Assembly: GCA_004377135.1 (NCBI GenBank)
Contig: SOHS01000059.1
Span: forward strand, 1 to 22,324
Direction of reading: 5' to 3'
Source of the DNA: Dehalococcoidia bacterium
Lineage (GTDB): Bacteria > Chloroflexota > Dehalococcoidia > GIF9 > AB-539-J10
DNA length: 22,324 nucleotides
Below, piece after piece: positions 7,434-15,469 of this stretch (its first letter is position 1; every line of letters begins with the position of its first letter). The position numbers and the translations under genes were made by a program. Under the pieces are notes generated by a model. That model was not told where the DNA came from. It saw only the letters and a program-made list of their open reading frames with translations, and made no database searches.

Positions 7434-8375
7434 TCAGGACTTATCCTGGGCAACTCCAATAAGGTCAGTGAAATTTGTAATTCCCTTTTCCTGTAAAAAA
7501 CGCTCTATCCCTTCCAATATAGTAAGACAGAGAGTAGGGCTGGTCAGGCTGGCTGTGCCGATCTGCACAGCAGTAGCTCCAGCCATAATAAACTCCAGGG
7601 CATCCTCGGCACAAGCAATGCCGCCACATCCTATCACTGGAATATGGACCACCCTGGCTGCCTCGAACACCATATAAAGAGCCACAGGCTTGATAGCGGG
7701 ACCAGAAAGTCCGCCTACACTATTACCCAGGCAAGGCTTTCTCTGGTCTATATCGATTGCCATGCCCTTCAGTGTGTTAATCAGGGATATGGCATCAGCT
7801 CCAGCTTCTTCCACGGCTAAAGCGATTCCCTTAATATCGGTCACATTGGGGCTCAACTTAACGATAACCGGTAAGGTGGTAGCAGCTATAACCGCTGAAG
7901 TTACCTGTGCGGCAAGTTGGGGGTCGACACCAAATTCCATCCCGCCTGAGGAAACATTGGGACAGCTGATATTTAGCTCGATGCCGCTGATCCCGGGCAC
8001 GCCCTCTAACTTGCTAGTCACAGCCACATATTCATCTATTGTTTCCCCGGCAATATTAACAATAACCGGGACCCGCCATCTTGCCCATACAGGTGCTTTT
8101 TCTCCAATCAGGGCGTCGACACCGATATTTTCCCAGCCTATCGAATTAAGCAGACCACCAGCGGTTTCCACCAGTCGTGGTTGGGCATTACCTTTTTTGG
8201 GCATAAGGGTCGTCCCTTTACAGACAATGGCGCCCAACTTTTGTATATCAGCGATTTCAGCATACTCGACGCCATAGCCAGCTATGCCAGAGGCTATCAT
8301 CACAGGATTAGACAGAATGAGTCCCTCAAGATGCCGGGGGGCTAATTGCACACGGAGGTCGGGCAAATTTCTCAT
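7434..8375 (-). CDS. pyrD: Dihydroorotate dehydrogenase, class 1B type
   Basis: The enzyme oxidises dihydroorotate to orotate in pyrimidine synthesis, using FMN in the cytosol. The 313-residue TIM barrel shows NPVMIASGIAGYG (23-35), KGTT (53-56), GIELNISCPN with catalytic Cys138 (class 1 feature; class 2 uses Ser), an NT-containing LINTLKGMAID segment, and the FMN phosphate loop VIGCGGIA. Class 1B enzymes normally pair with an electron-transfer subunit PyrK, which is not next to it here. The start at 8375 has only a weak ribosome site. The gene converges on the mutase operon and lies downstream, on the same strand, of the homocysteine-type operon, but a hairpin at 8426-8453 probably separates them. 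Confidence 0.93.
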   Translation of the reverse strand: MRNLPDLRVQLAPRHLEGLILSNPVMIASGIAGYGVEYAEIADIQKLGAIVCKGTTLMPKKGNAQPRLVETAGGLLNSIGWENIGVDALIGEKAPVWARWRVPVIVNIAGETIDEYVAVTSKLEGVPGISGIELNISCPNVSSGGMEFGVDPQLAAQVTSAVIAATTLPVIVKLSPNVTDIKGIALAVEEAGADAISLINTLKGMAIDIDQRKPCLGNSVGGLSGPAIKPVALYMVFEAARVVHIPVIGCGGIACAEDALEFIMAGATAVQIGTASLTSPTLCLTILEGIERFLQEKGITNFTDLIGVAQDKS

Positions 8376-8425
8376 TGTCTAAAACTTTATCACTGCTACG
8401 GGCAAAAAAGAAAGTATTAAATTAA

Positions 8426-8453
8426 CCCCAAAAAGTCCTGCGACTTTTTAGGG
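8426..8453 (-). terminator. Possible intrinsic terminator after the homocysteine-type operon
   Basis: The stem AAAAAGTC/GACTTTTT has a CTGC loop and extends by CCC/GGG across one mismatch. On the minus strand the stem ends in a T-run and is followed by more T-rich sequence. It sits about 70 bases past the UPF0280 stop and upstream of pyrD, where a transcript end or a read-through control point would be expected. Confidence 0.5.
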
Positions 8454-8521
8454 ACCCCGGGTAAACCTGATCCAAAATTAACAGGACTCCCACGAAAAGC
8501 GCAAGATTTTCACTAGGTGGT

Positions 8522-9247
8522 TTAACTGAGGGGCACAATTTTCACCCTGCCCCAGACACCCATTTGGTCGCCTACAATAATAACCACACCACGCAGCCCC
8601 TCGATACTCCGGGCTTCTTCGATTGCTTTAGGGATATCATCTGCGGCCCTGACTATATTGGCTATCGCTGTGGCTGCGGCATCGGCTAAAGCTGCTGATG
8701 ATGAAAGGCCGATAACAGCATCAGCGCTGCCCAGGCTTAAAGAATGCCCTACGCTTCCTGAAGACGTGCCTATGCCCAGTGGTGTCTCTCCAGGCATAAT
8801 TTCCAGGGCAATTCTTTTGGTAAAAGATGACTGCCCGGCGTAGATGCCCACCAGCCTCTTCTCAGATATTTTCAGAAAAATATCGCCACCATTCTCCACA
8901 ATTGCCTCTGGCGAGAAAGCTAGCAAATCCTTGCCTACCGCTTCAGCAATGGCGCCAGCTACCGCTGCCATAGGACCAACACCTGTTAACTGAGATACCC
9001 TGGCCATTTCTTTGACGATGGCCGGGGCTTCAGCTTCAGCCTGATAAGCGTCCAATGTAGTCAGGAAAAGAGGATGGCGCCCAATATATGCCTCTAGAGA
9101 GCCGCGGTGCTTCAGCACGGAATCAAGGGCTTTATCCTTCAGATTACGCCGAGAGCGGATGTATAAGTCTGTCTGCTCTACAACTACATTAAAAGAAATT
9201 AACCCGCCGTCCTTAATCCAGTGGCGATAGAAACGTGGCTCATGCAT
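8522..9247 (-). CDS. UPF0280/COG2122 ApbE-like protein, probable homocysteine-synthesis factor
   Basis: The 241-residue protein belongs to UPF0280 (COG2122), distantly related to ApbE flavin transferases. Typical segments are GVGPMAAVAGAIAEAVG (89-105), ENGGDIF (118-124) and GIGTSSGSVGHS (158-169), the last two resembling the nucleotide and metal-binding parts of ApbE. In Methanosarcina a COG2122 protein has been implicated, with COG1900 and a NIL-ferredoxin, in sulfide-dependent homocysteine formation. Here all three are adjacent in the order COG1900, NIL-ferredoxin, COG2122, which supports the same job. The start follows AAGGGG. It is the last gene of the operon, 30 bases after the ferredoxin gene. 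The exact biochemical step is not established by sequence. Confidence 0.85.
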   Translation of the reverse strand: MHEPRFYRHWIKDGGLISFNVVVEQTDLYIRSRRNLKDKALDSVLKHRGSLEAYIGRHPLFLTTLDAYQAEAEAPAIVKEMARVSQLTGVGPMAAVAGAIAEAVGKDLLAFSPEAIVENGGDIFLKISEKRLVGIYAGQSSFTKRIALEIMPGETPLGIGTSSGSVGHSLSLGSADAVIGLSSSAALADAAATAIANIVRAADDIPKAIEEARSIEGLRGVVIIVGDQMGVWGRVKIVPLS

Positions 9248-9277
9248 GGGGATTCTTCCCCTTCACCTCGTTCAGCG

Positions 9278-9688
9278 TCAGAAATGCGATATCATCGCTC
9301 GAGGAGGACAAGCCTTGACACACAGCCCACAAACAACACACTTATTGTGGTCAAAGAGTACATTCCTGGTTTTGGGCTCCAGAGAGAAAGCCAGGGTGGG
9401 ACAAATGGCGATACACGCCCCGCAATGAGTGCACCGTGATTCATCGCGGACAACATCCTGGCTTAAGGACTGGATTTCTACCCCGGTCTCAGTGAGGTAT
9501 TGGATGCCCTTGTCATAGTTTTCCTGCTTACCGCTTAGCTCCATGACCATCAGGCCTTCCTCTCCCGGCGATACTGAAGCTTTAAGTAGATTAAAGGTGA
9601 GACCAAAATCCTTGACCAGGCGGTAAACTACCGGCTGCCCTGTTATGTTGGGCGGGAAGTGAAGCACTATTCTTCTGGAGACATCCAT
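9278..9688 (-). CDS. NIL-domain ferredoxin (two 4Fe-4S clusters)
   Basis: This 136-residue protein joins an N-terminal NIL domain (about 1-75), a ligand-binding ferredoxin-like fold also found on methionine ABC transporters, to a bacterial-type ferredoxin. The ferredoxin half has two CxxCxxCxxxCP motifs: Cys86, 89, 92, 96 and Cys117, 120, 123, 127. Such NIL-ferredoxins accompany COG1900 proteins and are thought to supply electrons or handle persulfide sulfur in homocysteine synthesis from aspartate semialdehyde. The gene starts 9 bases after the COG1900 stop, with AAGGA just upstream of the ATG. All eight cluster cysteines are intact. Confidence 0.92.
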   Translation of the reverse strand: MDVSRRIVLHFPPNITGQPVVYRLVKDFGLTFNLLKASVSPGEEGLMVMELSGKQENYDKGIQYLTETGVEIQSLSQDVVRDESRCTHCGACIAICPTLAFSLEPKTRNVLFDHNKCVVCGLCVKACPPRAMISHF

Positions 9689-9697
9689 TTTCCTTAA

Positions 9698-10906
9698 TTA
9701 CTCCCCTATCGGTCTTTCCTTGAGTGGCTTAAAGGTTATGCCTGACTCCACTCCAGGCAACGGAGCCACAGGCTCGGTAAGCAGAAATTCACCCTTTTCT
9801 ATCCATTTTTTCAAGGTACCGGCAATTTCCATCGCTTTAGGATAGCTAGATAAAGAACCAGTCGGGACATCTTTCCCCCGAACCTTTATACAACCGCTTT
9901 TGAGTTCAGCGCAGCTAACCTCACCCAGGATATCTGGCTTCATCTGGGAATAGGCCTCGGAATAGTCCACAATGGGTGCCAGGATGCCAGCATCGCTTAC
10001 TGTAGTGTAGCGGAGAACCTCCTCGGAAAGTATGGGTATCGGGACACCTATGCCCACAGTTAATGTGCAGCCGTAACCGAGCATGCTTGTCCCTACTAAC
10101 CACTCCGGCTTCATCTGCTTCAAGTCTCCAATCACGGCCAGTGTCCCTGCCCCCCGCCGCGGCACGCCATTGTCTCCCCTGAGAGCAGCGGGGTTATGCT
10201 GCGTACCATTCCAGGCCACATAACCTACTCCGCCACCCAGGAAAATCTTCGTCCCAACTCCTATAGTCTTATAGTAGGGGTCATTCAACAGCGGCGAGAG
10301 TTGCCCCGCCGTAGAGTAGTGAGCATTTCCCAAATTCGGCTTAAGCACCCCCATATAGGTATAGATAACCTTATCGGAGAGGTTCACCGCCACATTATAG
10401 TTCTGATAGGCATTTCTGAGATTAAATAGAATTGCCTCGTTTATGTCCTTAATGTTAATCAGGGTCTCCAGCTTTTTCCGGGGGTAGCAGTCCGTTCCAA
10501 AAGCGGTGGCGGTAAGTCTTATGTCTTTGCCCGCTACCAGTTCCTCGATTACATGCCCACCACCATAATTGAAATCCCCGGGGTAGAACTTATTCCTGGG
10601 GTCATCATCAGGAATGGCAGTTGCTCCGAGGAAAATATCAACAGCAGCCATCCCGGCATAGACAGGAACATCATTAAGGTAAACCTTGCCACCGCCAAGT
10701 TTTATCCTCGGTCTGGAGTGTCCGATATTGAGAAAAGCACCAGACCCGCACATGGGGCCGAAGGTACCGGTGGTAACTACATCAATTTCCTCAGCCGCCC
10801 TGCTCACACCTTTTTCCTTAGCGATGTCGATCACTTCCTCGGCGGTCACCACGACAGCCTTACCTTTTCTGATTTTCTCGTTGATTTCAGCTATTGTCTT
10901 TGCCAT
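9698..10906 (-). CDS. COG1900/DUF39 homocysteine biosynthesis protein
   Basis: The 402-residue protein belongs to the DUF39 family (COG1900). Members in methanogens are needed, with a NIL-ferredoxin, to make homocysteine from aspartate semialdehyde and sulfide. It shows the family's glycine-rich core: TFGPMCGSGAFLN with Cys53, NYGGGHVIEELVAGK, FGTDCYPRK with Cys140, and FLGGGVGYVAWNGTQHNP. Cys53 and Cys140 are the best candidates for the two conserved catalytic cysteines of the family. There is no C-terminal CBS pair, unlike some archaeal homologues. It is second in the operon, 13 bases after thi4, and directly precedes the NIL-ferredoxin. Cytosolic location is expected. Function is inferred from family and context. 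Confidence 0.92.
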   Translation of the reverse strand: MAKTIAEINEKIRKGKAVVVTAEEVIDIAKEKGVSRAAEEIDVVTTGTFGPMCGSGAFLNIGHSRPRIKLGGGKVYLNDVPVYAGMAAVDIFLGATAIPDDDPRNKFYPGDFNYGGGHVIEELVAGKDIRLTATAFGTDCYPRKKLETLINIKDINEAILFNLRNAYQNYNVAVNLSDKVIYTYMGVLKPNLGNAHYSTAGQLSPLLNDPYYKTIGVGTKIFLGGGVGYVAWNGTQHNPAALRGDNGVPRRGAGTLAVIGDLKQMKPEWLVGTSMLGYGCTLTVGIGVPIPILSEEVLRYTTVSDAGILAPIVDYSEAYSQMKPDILGEVSCAELKSGCIKVRGKDVPTGSLSSYPKAMEIAGTLKKWIEKGEFLLTEPVAPLPGVESGITFKPLKERPIGE

Positions 10907-10919
10907 AGCAAACTTGACC

Positions 10920-11693
10920 TTATTTAAGCAACTCCATAGCTACCCGGGCAGCCTTTTCACCGGATAAAAGCATGCCACCAAAAATGGCTCCCATCCTCGG
11001 GGAACCAAAAACGGCGTTCGCTGTCATACCGGCAACCACTAATCCGGGATAGACTTCCCTGGTGTTTTCCAGTATTTCTCTTTCCCCTCTTTCAGCCCAC
11101 ATGGACTTCTCCCCCATAACTTCCCCCGTCTTCGTTCTTAACTTCGGGCCTATTTTCCCCACCACGATACGGCAGACTTCAGCGCCATGCCCCGTGGCAT
11201 CTACAGCCACCTTGCACCTTGCAGTTAGAGGGTCCACATGCAGCTTCGACCAGGAAACTGCGCTCCAATTCAAAACAAGCCCGGTTATCCTGTCATTTTC
11301 CCGAACCATGACATCTTCAACGTTAATCAAATTGAAAATCTTCGCCCCGGCTTTTATAGCCTTTGAGCAGATAGTTGACACAGCCTCCAGTGAATCAGCG
11401 ACATAGTACCCGTTTTCGTATTCCTTGGCTGGAACTTCAAACTCATCCAATATCCGCTTGCCTTCCTCCTGAACGACGATGCGGTTAAACATCATCCCTC
11501 CCCCGGACATGCCGCCGCCGACACGAAGCTGCCTTTCAAACACTACCACCTTTATGCCCTCTTTCGCCAGGGAGTAGGCGGTGACAAGCCCAGCCGGCCC
11601 TGCCCCGGCTACAGCAACATCCACCTCCATCGCCCCCATGAAGTCTTTCATGTAGCTTTCAACAATGGTACGGGAAATAATAACTTCGTCCAT
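10920..11693 (-). CDS. thi4: Thi4-family thiazole synthase, His (sulfide-dependent) type
   Basis: Thi4 makes the thiazole half of thiamine from NAD and glycine. The 257-residue protein has the FAD/NAD-type GAGPAG loop (30-35), GGGMSGGGMMFN (59-70), and the active-site segment SKLHVDPLT. His152 occupies the position of the sulfur-donating Cys of yeast Thi4, the arrangement of sulfide-dependent, multiple-turnover archaeal enzymes. The C-terminal YPGLVVAGM and GSPRMGAIFGGML are typical. It leads the homocysteine-type operon, whose chemistry also uses sulfide. A promoter lies at 11749-11777. No TPP riboswitch was recognised in the short leader. A role outside thiamine, in that operon, cannot be excluded. 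A second, Cys-type Thi4 is at 17286. Confidence 0.9.
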   Translation of the reverse strand: MDEVIISRTIVESYMKDFMGAMEVDVAVAGAGPAGLVTAYSLAKEGIKVVVFERQLRVGGGMSGGGMMFNRIVVQEEGKRILDEFEVPAKEYENGYYVADSLEAVSTICSKAIKAGAKIFNLINVEDVMVRENDRITGLVLNWSAVSWSKLHVDPLTARCKVAVDATGHGAEVCRIVVGKIGPKLRTKTGEVMGEKSMWAERGEREILENTREVYPGLVVAGMTANAVFGSPRMGAIFGGMLLSGEKAARVAMELLK

Positions 11694-11748
11694 CCTTAGT
11701 TGGCCTCTCTTTGGTTACCGGAGTGGCGGCTTTGAAGATGTGCGAGCT

Positions 11749-11777
11749 AGTATACCCCTATTGGTAAGCAATGTCCA
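11749..11777 (-). promoter_or_regulatory. Promoter of the thi4-COG1900-NIL-COG2122 operon
   Basis: Read on the minus strand, TGGACA (11772-11777) and TATACT (11749-11754) are separated by 17 bases. The predicted transcript starts near 11742, giving a leader of about 48 bases before the ATG at 11693, too short for a full TPP riboswitch. Confidence 0.5.
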
Positions 11778-11797
11778 GCCACTTGAGGTCTTTATCT

Positions 11798-11940
11798 ATG
11801 CGAGCCCTTCGTTTTTTATCATTGCGAGCACCTCATTGTCTCGATATTGCGAGCCTTTCTCCTTTTTTATCATTGCAAGCGCAGCGTGGCAGTCTCCGGG
11901 AATTGCTTCGGCTGAACAAAAACAGTCTCGAAATGACAAG
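11798..11940. repeat. Degenerate dispersed repeat with internal tandem copies
   Basis: A unit of the form ATTGCGAGCC...TTTTTTATCATTGC(G/A)AGC occurs twice, at about 11798-11832 and 11844-11885. It is followed by gcagcgtggcagtctccggg and gaattgcttcgg, and ends with ctcgaaatgaca. These words belong to the same dispersed family as the elements at 4584-4819 (TCATTGCGAG ... CTCGAAATGA ends), but this copy is expanded and damaged. Confidence 0.6.
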
Positions 11941-12033
11941 AGGAGGGTAGTAAAAAGGAGCAGTGACTCAGCCTCACCGGGGGCACCTTCAGGTCTATCA
12001 ATGGGCTACCGACCTTGCTCCGGTTGCTCACTA

Positions 12034-13611
12034 CTAAGGCGTGTGGTGATCGATTACATTCTGCGGTATTACAAGATCCACCGTGCCGGGGTATGCAAAG
12101 TTCCAGCAGCCATACTGGTCAGTCAACGCCTCGTCATAGTCGCCCCCGAAGTACATTGGCCAGACGCCCACCTTCTTCCACAGACCAGCTTCGTCGTCCC
12201 ACTGCCACTGGGCGCCAATGCCAGTCAAGAGGCCAGGACCGTAGGCCAGATCATGAGTGGTATGTGCCGGCATTGTCCAGTCCTCGGCTTCATACGTATA
12301 CGTCTGGTTATAGCTATCAAGATCATACAATGAGCGTACTTGGCCCTCAGTGAGCGCAGGCTTCCCGCCGGCCGTTGTTTCCGGCCTGGGATAATAGGTA
12401 GTTAAGCCAGTCGTGGTCACCTGCGCATTGGCCGGGTCTTCCAGCCATTCAATAATGTCATCAGCCTCCGCGTATGCAACTCCTTCCTCTGCGTCGTACC
12501 ACGCCGCCGCTTCGATGGCCGCTTTCAGACAGAAAAGAGCATCATAGGTAGCCGCGCTGCAGAGAGGGTACTCTCCTCCCGAATAGGCTATATACGAGTC
12601 AAGGAAAGCTGCCGTCTTCTCGGTCTGTTCTAGCCCCTCTGCCCAGCTATCCAGTATAACCTCATAAGCACAAGCAGGTTGGTTCTCACCGGCAGGATTG
12701 CTGAGTTCAGCAGCCCAAGGGGACTTGAGTTGGGCAAGTTCATTGATGCCTACCGACATAGCATTCGGTACATAAGACATACGCAGTGCATCATAGACAG
12801 CGCCAGCATCCGCGGAGAATACAGGGATTATAAACTGGGGGTCTAAGCCTGCTATTGAGGTCAGTACATTCTGCATTTCTACTGTTTTTCCCGTTGCATC
12901 TACCCAATATGGGTCGTAGACAAGGTTCACGTTTATACCAGCCAACAGTCCCCTGATAACTACTACTTGCTCATAGGCCCATGCCAAATTGTCAGCCACT
13001 ATGGTGGCATTCAGCGTATAGTCAGCTGCCACTCCCATTTCTTCTCTGAGCTTTACTGCGACCGCTCCCAGTGTCCTCACAACGCTCTGGCCCAAAAAAT
13101 ACTCATTGTACGGCATGCCCTTGAACCAGAACCGATAGCCCGTGTAATCGTCGACTACACTGTGTTGTAGCGCTTCTGCCGCAGCACCGCAGTCGATGAA
13201 AATCACCCCATTCTCCATAGCCACATCTCGGTAGACCTCAACGGCTTCTGTCCGGAAACCGCCGAGGATGAAGTCCACGTCTTCTATCGCCGCCGTAAGA
13301 TTCAATACACCAGTGAGACCACTAGGGTCCACGGTCTCTTCACCAGTATCTATTGGGACCAACTCCAAGATAAGGGACACACCGTCTATGTCTACCCCAC
13401 CATTGCCGTTGATTGCATCCTGTGCCAGCATGGCGCCTGCCCATTGCATCTCGCCAGCTGTGTAGTTCAGTTCCCCGGCTACACCGATGTTAATTTTCCC
13501 ATCTTCGAAGGTGTAGAGTACTGGCTCCAGTTTTTCTTCAACAGCACAGCCAGGCAGGGCCAACCCTATCACCAAGAGACTGGCCATAATTAGGAAGACA
13601 ATTATTTTCAC
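12034..13611 (-). CDS. Branched-chain amino acid-type ABC substrate-binding lipoprotein, orphan
   Basis: The 525-residue protein is a periplasmic-binding protein of the Leu/Ile/Val (Peripla_BP_6) type. A signal peptide ends in the lipobox LPGC with Cys22 as the lipidated residue. The mature part has INIGVAGELNYTAGEMQWAG, the AINGNGGVDIDG signature of this family, and FILGGFRTEAVEVYRDVA. It is longer than usual, about 370-400 residues being typical of LivJ-like proteins; the extra C-terminal part (from about 420) is rich in Trp and Tyr. No permease or ATPase genes adjoin it, so its transporter lies elsewhere or it serves as a sensor. The ligand cannot be assigned. A GAGGG lies rather far (about 17 bases) from the ATG, so the ribosome site is weak. 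Confidence 0.85.
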   Translation of the reverse strand: MKIIVFLIMASLLVIGLALPGCAVEEKLEPVLYTFEDGKINIGVAGELNYTAGEMQWAGAMLAQDAINGNGGVDIDGVSLILELVPIDTGEETVDPSGLTGVLNLTAAIEDVDFILGGFRTEAVEVYRDVAMENGVIFIDCGAAAEALQHSVVDDYTGYRFWFKGMPYNEYFLGQSVVRTLGAVAVKLREEMGVAADYTLNATIVADNLAWAYEQVVVIRGLLAGINVNLVYDPYWVDATGKTVEMQNVLTSIAGLDPQFIIPVFSADAGAVYDALRMSYVPNAMSVGINELAQLKSPWAAELSNPAGENQPACAYEVILDSWAEGLEQTEKTAAFLDSYIAYSGGEYPLCSAATYDALFCLKAAIEAAAWYDAEEGVAYAEADDIIEWLEDPANAQVTTTGLTTYYPRPETTAGGKPALTEGQVRSLYDLDSYNQTYTYEAEDWTMPAHTTHDLAYGPGLLTGIGAQWQWDDEAGLWKKVGVWPMYFGGDYDEALTDQYGCWNFAYPGTVDLVIPQNVIDHHTP

Positions 13612-13633
13612 TGCGTATAAACTTCCCTCTTAC

Positions 13634-13658
13634 TTTGTAGTTGCTTGATTCATCAGGC
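13634..13658. repeat. Short palindromic extragenic repeat, copy 1
   Basis: TTTGTAGTTGC followed by a TTGATTCATCAGGC hairpin-like segment. It matches the copy at 13784-13808 at all but two positions. The core of the better copy, GCCTGAT-TT-ATCAGGC, is a perfect inverted repeat; this copy has lost one pair. Confidence 0.6.
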
Positions 13659-13783
13659 TAACCTATTCTACTGGAAGAGACCGGTCGACCACCAGTTGCC
13701 TCCAACAAATTAGCCCTTATAATACACTATACCGATAGGATATCGATAGACCCATCTGCTTTCTTGTTGCTTTTCCCCAAATT

Positions 13784-13808
13784 TTTGTAGTTGCCTGATT
13801 TATCAGGC
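13784..13808. repeat. Short palindromic extragenic repeat, copy 2
   Basis: TTTGTAGTTGCC then TGATTTATCAGGC. It contains the perfect 7-bp inverted repeat GCCTGAT/ATCAGGC around TT and lies 150 bp from copy 1 in the same orientation. This is consistent with a REP-like element spread through the genome. Confidence 0.6.
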
Positions 13809-14021
13809 CCCGTTGCTTAACGCTTTGCATTTTGAGTTGTCATTTTAATTTTCGACCTTGATTTTTAAATTGTACCATTTAAATGCTAAAATCCCATTAA
13901 GATTTACGGAGATGTGGCAATTTTATAGTGGGCTGGGGGTAGTAGGGGAATATATCCTCGCCTTTCCTCTCCCTGCAAGAAAGAGGGATTGCTATGGATA
14001 TTTTGGGCTATCCTATAGTAG

Positions 14022-15389
14022 CTATATCTTATTATACTTCCATCTTGTTCCTTGATGGGTATCTTCAAGGGTTACTCCTAAATCGGCCAATCCACTTCTA
14101 ATTTTATCGGCTAGCTGCCACTGTTGGTTTTGACGCAAATCATCCCTAGTGGATGCCAGGAGATTGATAAATGTTTCAGCGTCGGGTGTGGGCTGTGCCT
14201 TTTCCTTTAAAGTAAGACCCAGGATGCCTCCTAGCTTCAGGAGGGTAAGCTGCGCTTCAGTTATATTTGCACAATCTTCAGCACTCCGGTTTATTTCCCT
14301 TGTCAATTCGAAGAGCACTGCTATTGCCTGCGGAGTATTGAAGTCGTCATCCATGGCTTCGATAAATCTATGCTCAAAAGGCTCTGGGTTGAGCATAGCA
14401 GCTTTCTCATCTGCCTTAGCTCGATGAGTCAGTGCCGAGCGCAGTCTTTCTGCGCCCCTCTCGTTTGCTTCCAGAGCCTCTTCACTATAGGTAAGTGGAT
14501 TCCTATAATGCGAGCTAAGTATAAAAAGGCGAATTGCATCAGAACTAAAGCGGCCTAGAGCGTCTTTGATGCTTACTAAATTACCAGTAGACTTACTCAT
14601 TTTTTGCTTGTCCTGCTGCATCAACCCACTATGCAGCCAGTATCTGACAAAAGGAGTCTCCCTGGTAAAACTTTCTGATTGAGCTATTTCATTCTCGTGA
14701 TGAGGAAAGACGAGGTCTTGTCCGCCACCATGGATGTCAATAGTGTCGCCGAGATACTTCAAGGCCATAGCGCTGCACTCTATATGCCACCCTGGCCTGC
14801 CCTTCCCCCAGGAACTCTCCCAGAAGGGTTCACCAGGCTTTGACGCTTTCCATAAGGCGAAATCTAACGGATATTCCTTCTTTTCTTCATAGGTGCTAGC
14901 TTTAGGAATCATCTCTGACAGATTCCGGCGGCTGAGTCTGCCGTAGTCGGGAAAATTCCTCACCCTGAAGTAAACGCTTCCCTCAGATTCGTAAGCGTAA
15001 CCCTTAGCCAGCAGGCCTTGTATGATTTCGATAACTTTCGGTATTTCTTCGGTTGCCCTGGGATAGATGTCCGCTCGTGCTACATTTAACGCATCCATAT
15101 TAGCAAAGTACTGGTCAGAGTATTCTCTGGCCAATTCAGCCGGCGCCACCCCTAACTGGTTGGCACGCTCTATAATCTTGTCGTCTATGTCGGTGAAGTT
15201 TTGTATATGTCTAACTTCATGGCCCTTGAATCCTAGATAGCGCTTGATTACATCGAAGATTATATAAGTCATGGCATGCCCAATATGGCTCTCGTCGTAA
15301 GCCGTAATGCCACACACGTACATAGTCACCACCCTGTTGCGGGGATGAAAATCCTCCTTTTGTCCGGTCAAAGTATTGAATACTTTCAT
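14022..15389 (-). CDS. cysS: Cysteinyl-tRNA synthetase
   Basis: The enzyme charges tRNA-Cys with cysteine in the cytosol. The 455-residue class I synthetase has the HIGH motif intact at 35-38 (ESHIGHAMT) and KMSKS at 263-267. The zinc ligands that select cysteine are present: Cys26 in YVCG, Cys205 in IECSA, His230 and Glu234 in FPHHENE. Length is close to the E. coli enzyme (461). The start at 15389 is chosen because GGAGG lies 6-7 bases upstream and the product then begins MKVFNTLTG like its homologues. A longer reading to 15476 would place its own promoter inside the gene. It is transcribed divergently from rrf2-cysK, so cysteine supply and cysteine use share one control region. Confidence 0.97.
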   Translation of the reverse strand: MKVFNTLTGQKEDFHPRNRVVTMYVCGITAYDESHIGHAMTYIIFDVIKRYLGFKGHEVRHIQNFTDIDDKIIERANQLGVAPAELAREYSDQYFANMDALNVARADIYPRATEEIPKVIEIIQGLLAKGYAYESEGSVYFRVRNFPDYGRLSRRNLSEMIPKASTYEEKKEYPLDFALWKASKPGEPFWESSWGKGRPGWHIECSAMALKYLGDTIDIHGGGQDLVFPHHENEIAQSESFTRETPFVRYWLHSGLMQQDKQKMSKSTGNLVSIKDALGRFSSDAIRLFILSSHYRNPLTYSEEALEANERGAERLRSALTHRAKADEKAAMLNPEPFEHRFIEAMDDDFNTPQAIAVLFELTREINRSAEDCANITEAQLTLLKLGGILGLTLKEKAQPTPDAETFINLLASTRDDLRQNQQWQLADKIRSGLADLGVTLEDTHQGTRWKYNKI

Positions 15390-15437
15390 CTTTTCCTCCA
15401 GAGGGTGATTGACAACTGTCTCAGTGTCATTCAGCGA

Positions 15438-15466
15438 ATCATATCTCAGATCGGTTGAATTTTCAA
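15438..15466 (-). promoter_or_regulatory. cysS promoter
   Basis: On the minus strand TTGAAA (15461-15466) and TATGAT (15438-15443) are 17 bases apart, a good sigma70 match. The predicted start is near 15431, leaving about 42 bases of leader, too short for a T-box. Its -35 is only 3 bp from the -35 of the opposite rrf2 promoter. Confidence 0.6.
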
Positions 15467-15469
15467 AAC

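Larger units (their letters stand above)
11694..12033. other. Gap between thi4 and the binding-protein gene, with degenerate repeats
   Basis: This stretch holds the thi4 promoter, a degenerate tandem repeat (11798-11885) and the end of a palindromic element with cagtctcgaaatgacaa near 11923-11939. A plus-strand frame of 222 codons spans it, but it overlaps two well-supported genes on the opposite strand and the repeats, and is rejected. No other gene is seen. Confidence 0.55.
13612..14021. other. Intergenic region between cysS and the binding-protein gene
   Basis: This 410-bp AT-rich gap has no credible gene. It contains two copies of a short palindromic repeat (13634-13658 and 13784-13808) and a direct repeat CGATAG-GATAT-CGATAG around 13734-13750 next to -10-like strings on the minus strand (TATAGT, TATTAT). 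These may include the promoter of the downstream binding-protein gene, but no confident -35 match was found. Confidence 0.5.

Noticed and set aside
7690..8277. Plus-strand frame of 195 codons
   Set aside because: It lies entirely antisense within a well-supported dihydroorotate dehydrogenase gene.
11694..11760. Possible TPP riboswitch before the first thi4
   Set aside because: The predicted leader is about 48 bases and the conserved CUGAGA and ACCUGAUCUGG-type words of the THI box are absent.
11665..12333. Plus-strand frame of 222 codons
   Set aside because: It overlaps antisense the thi4 start and the binding-protein 3' end and crosses repeats; no family features are visible.
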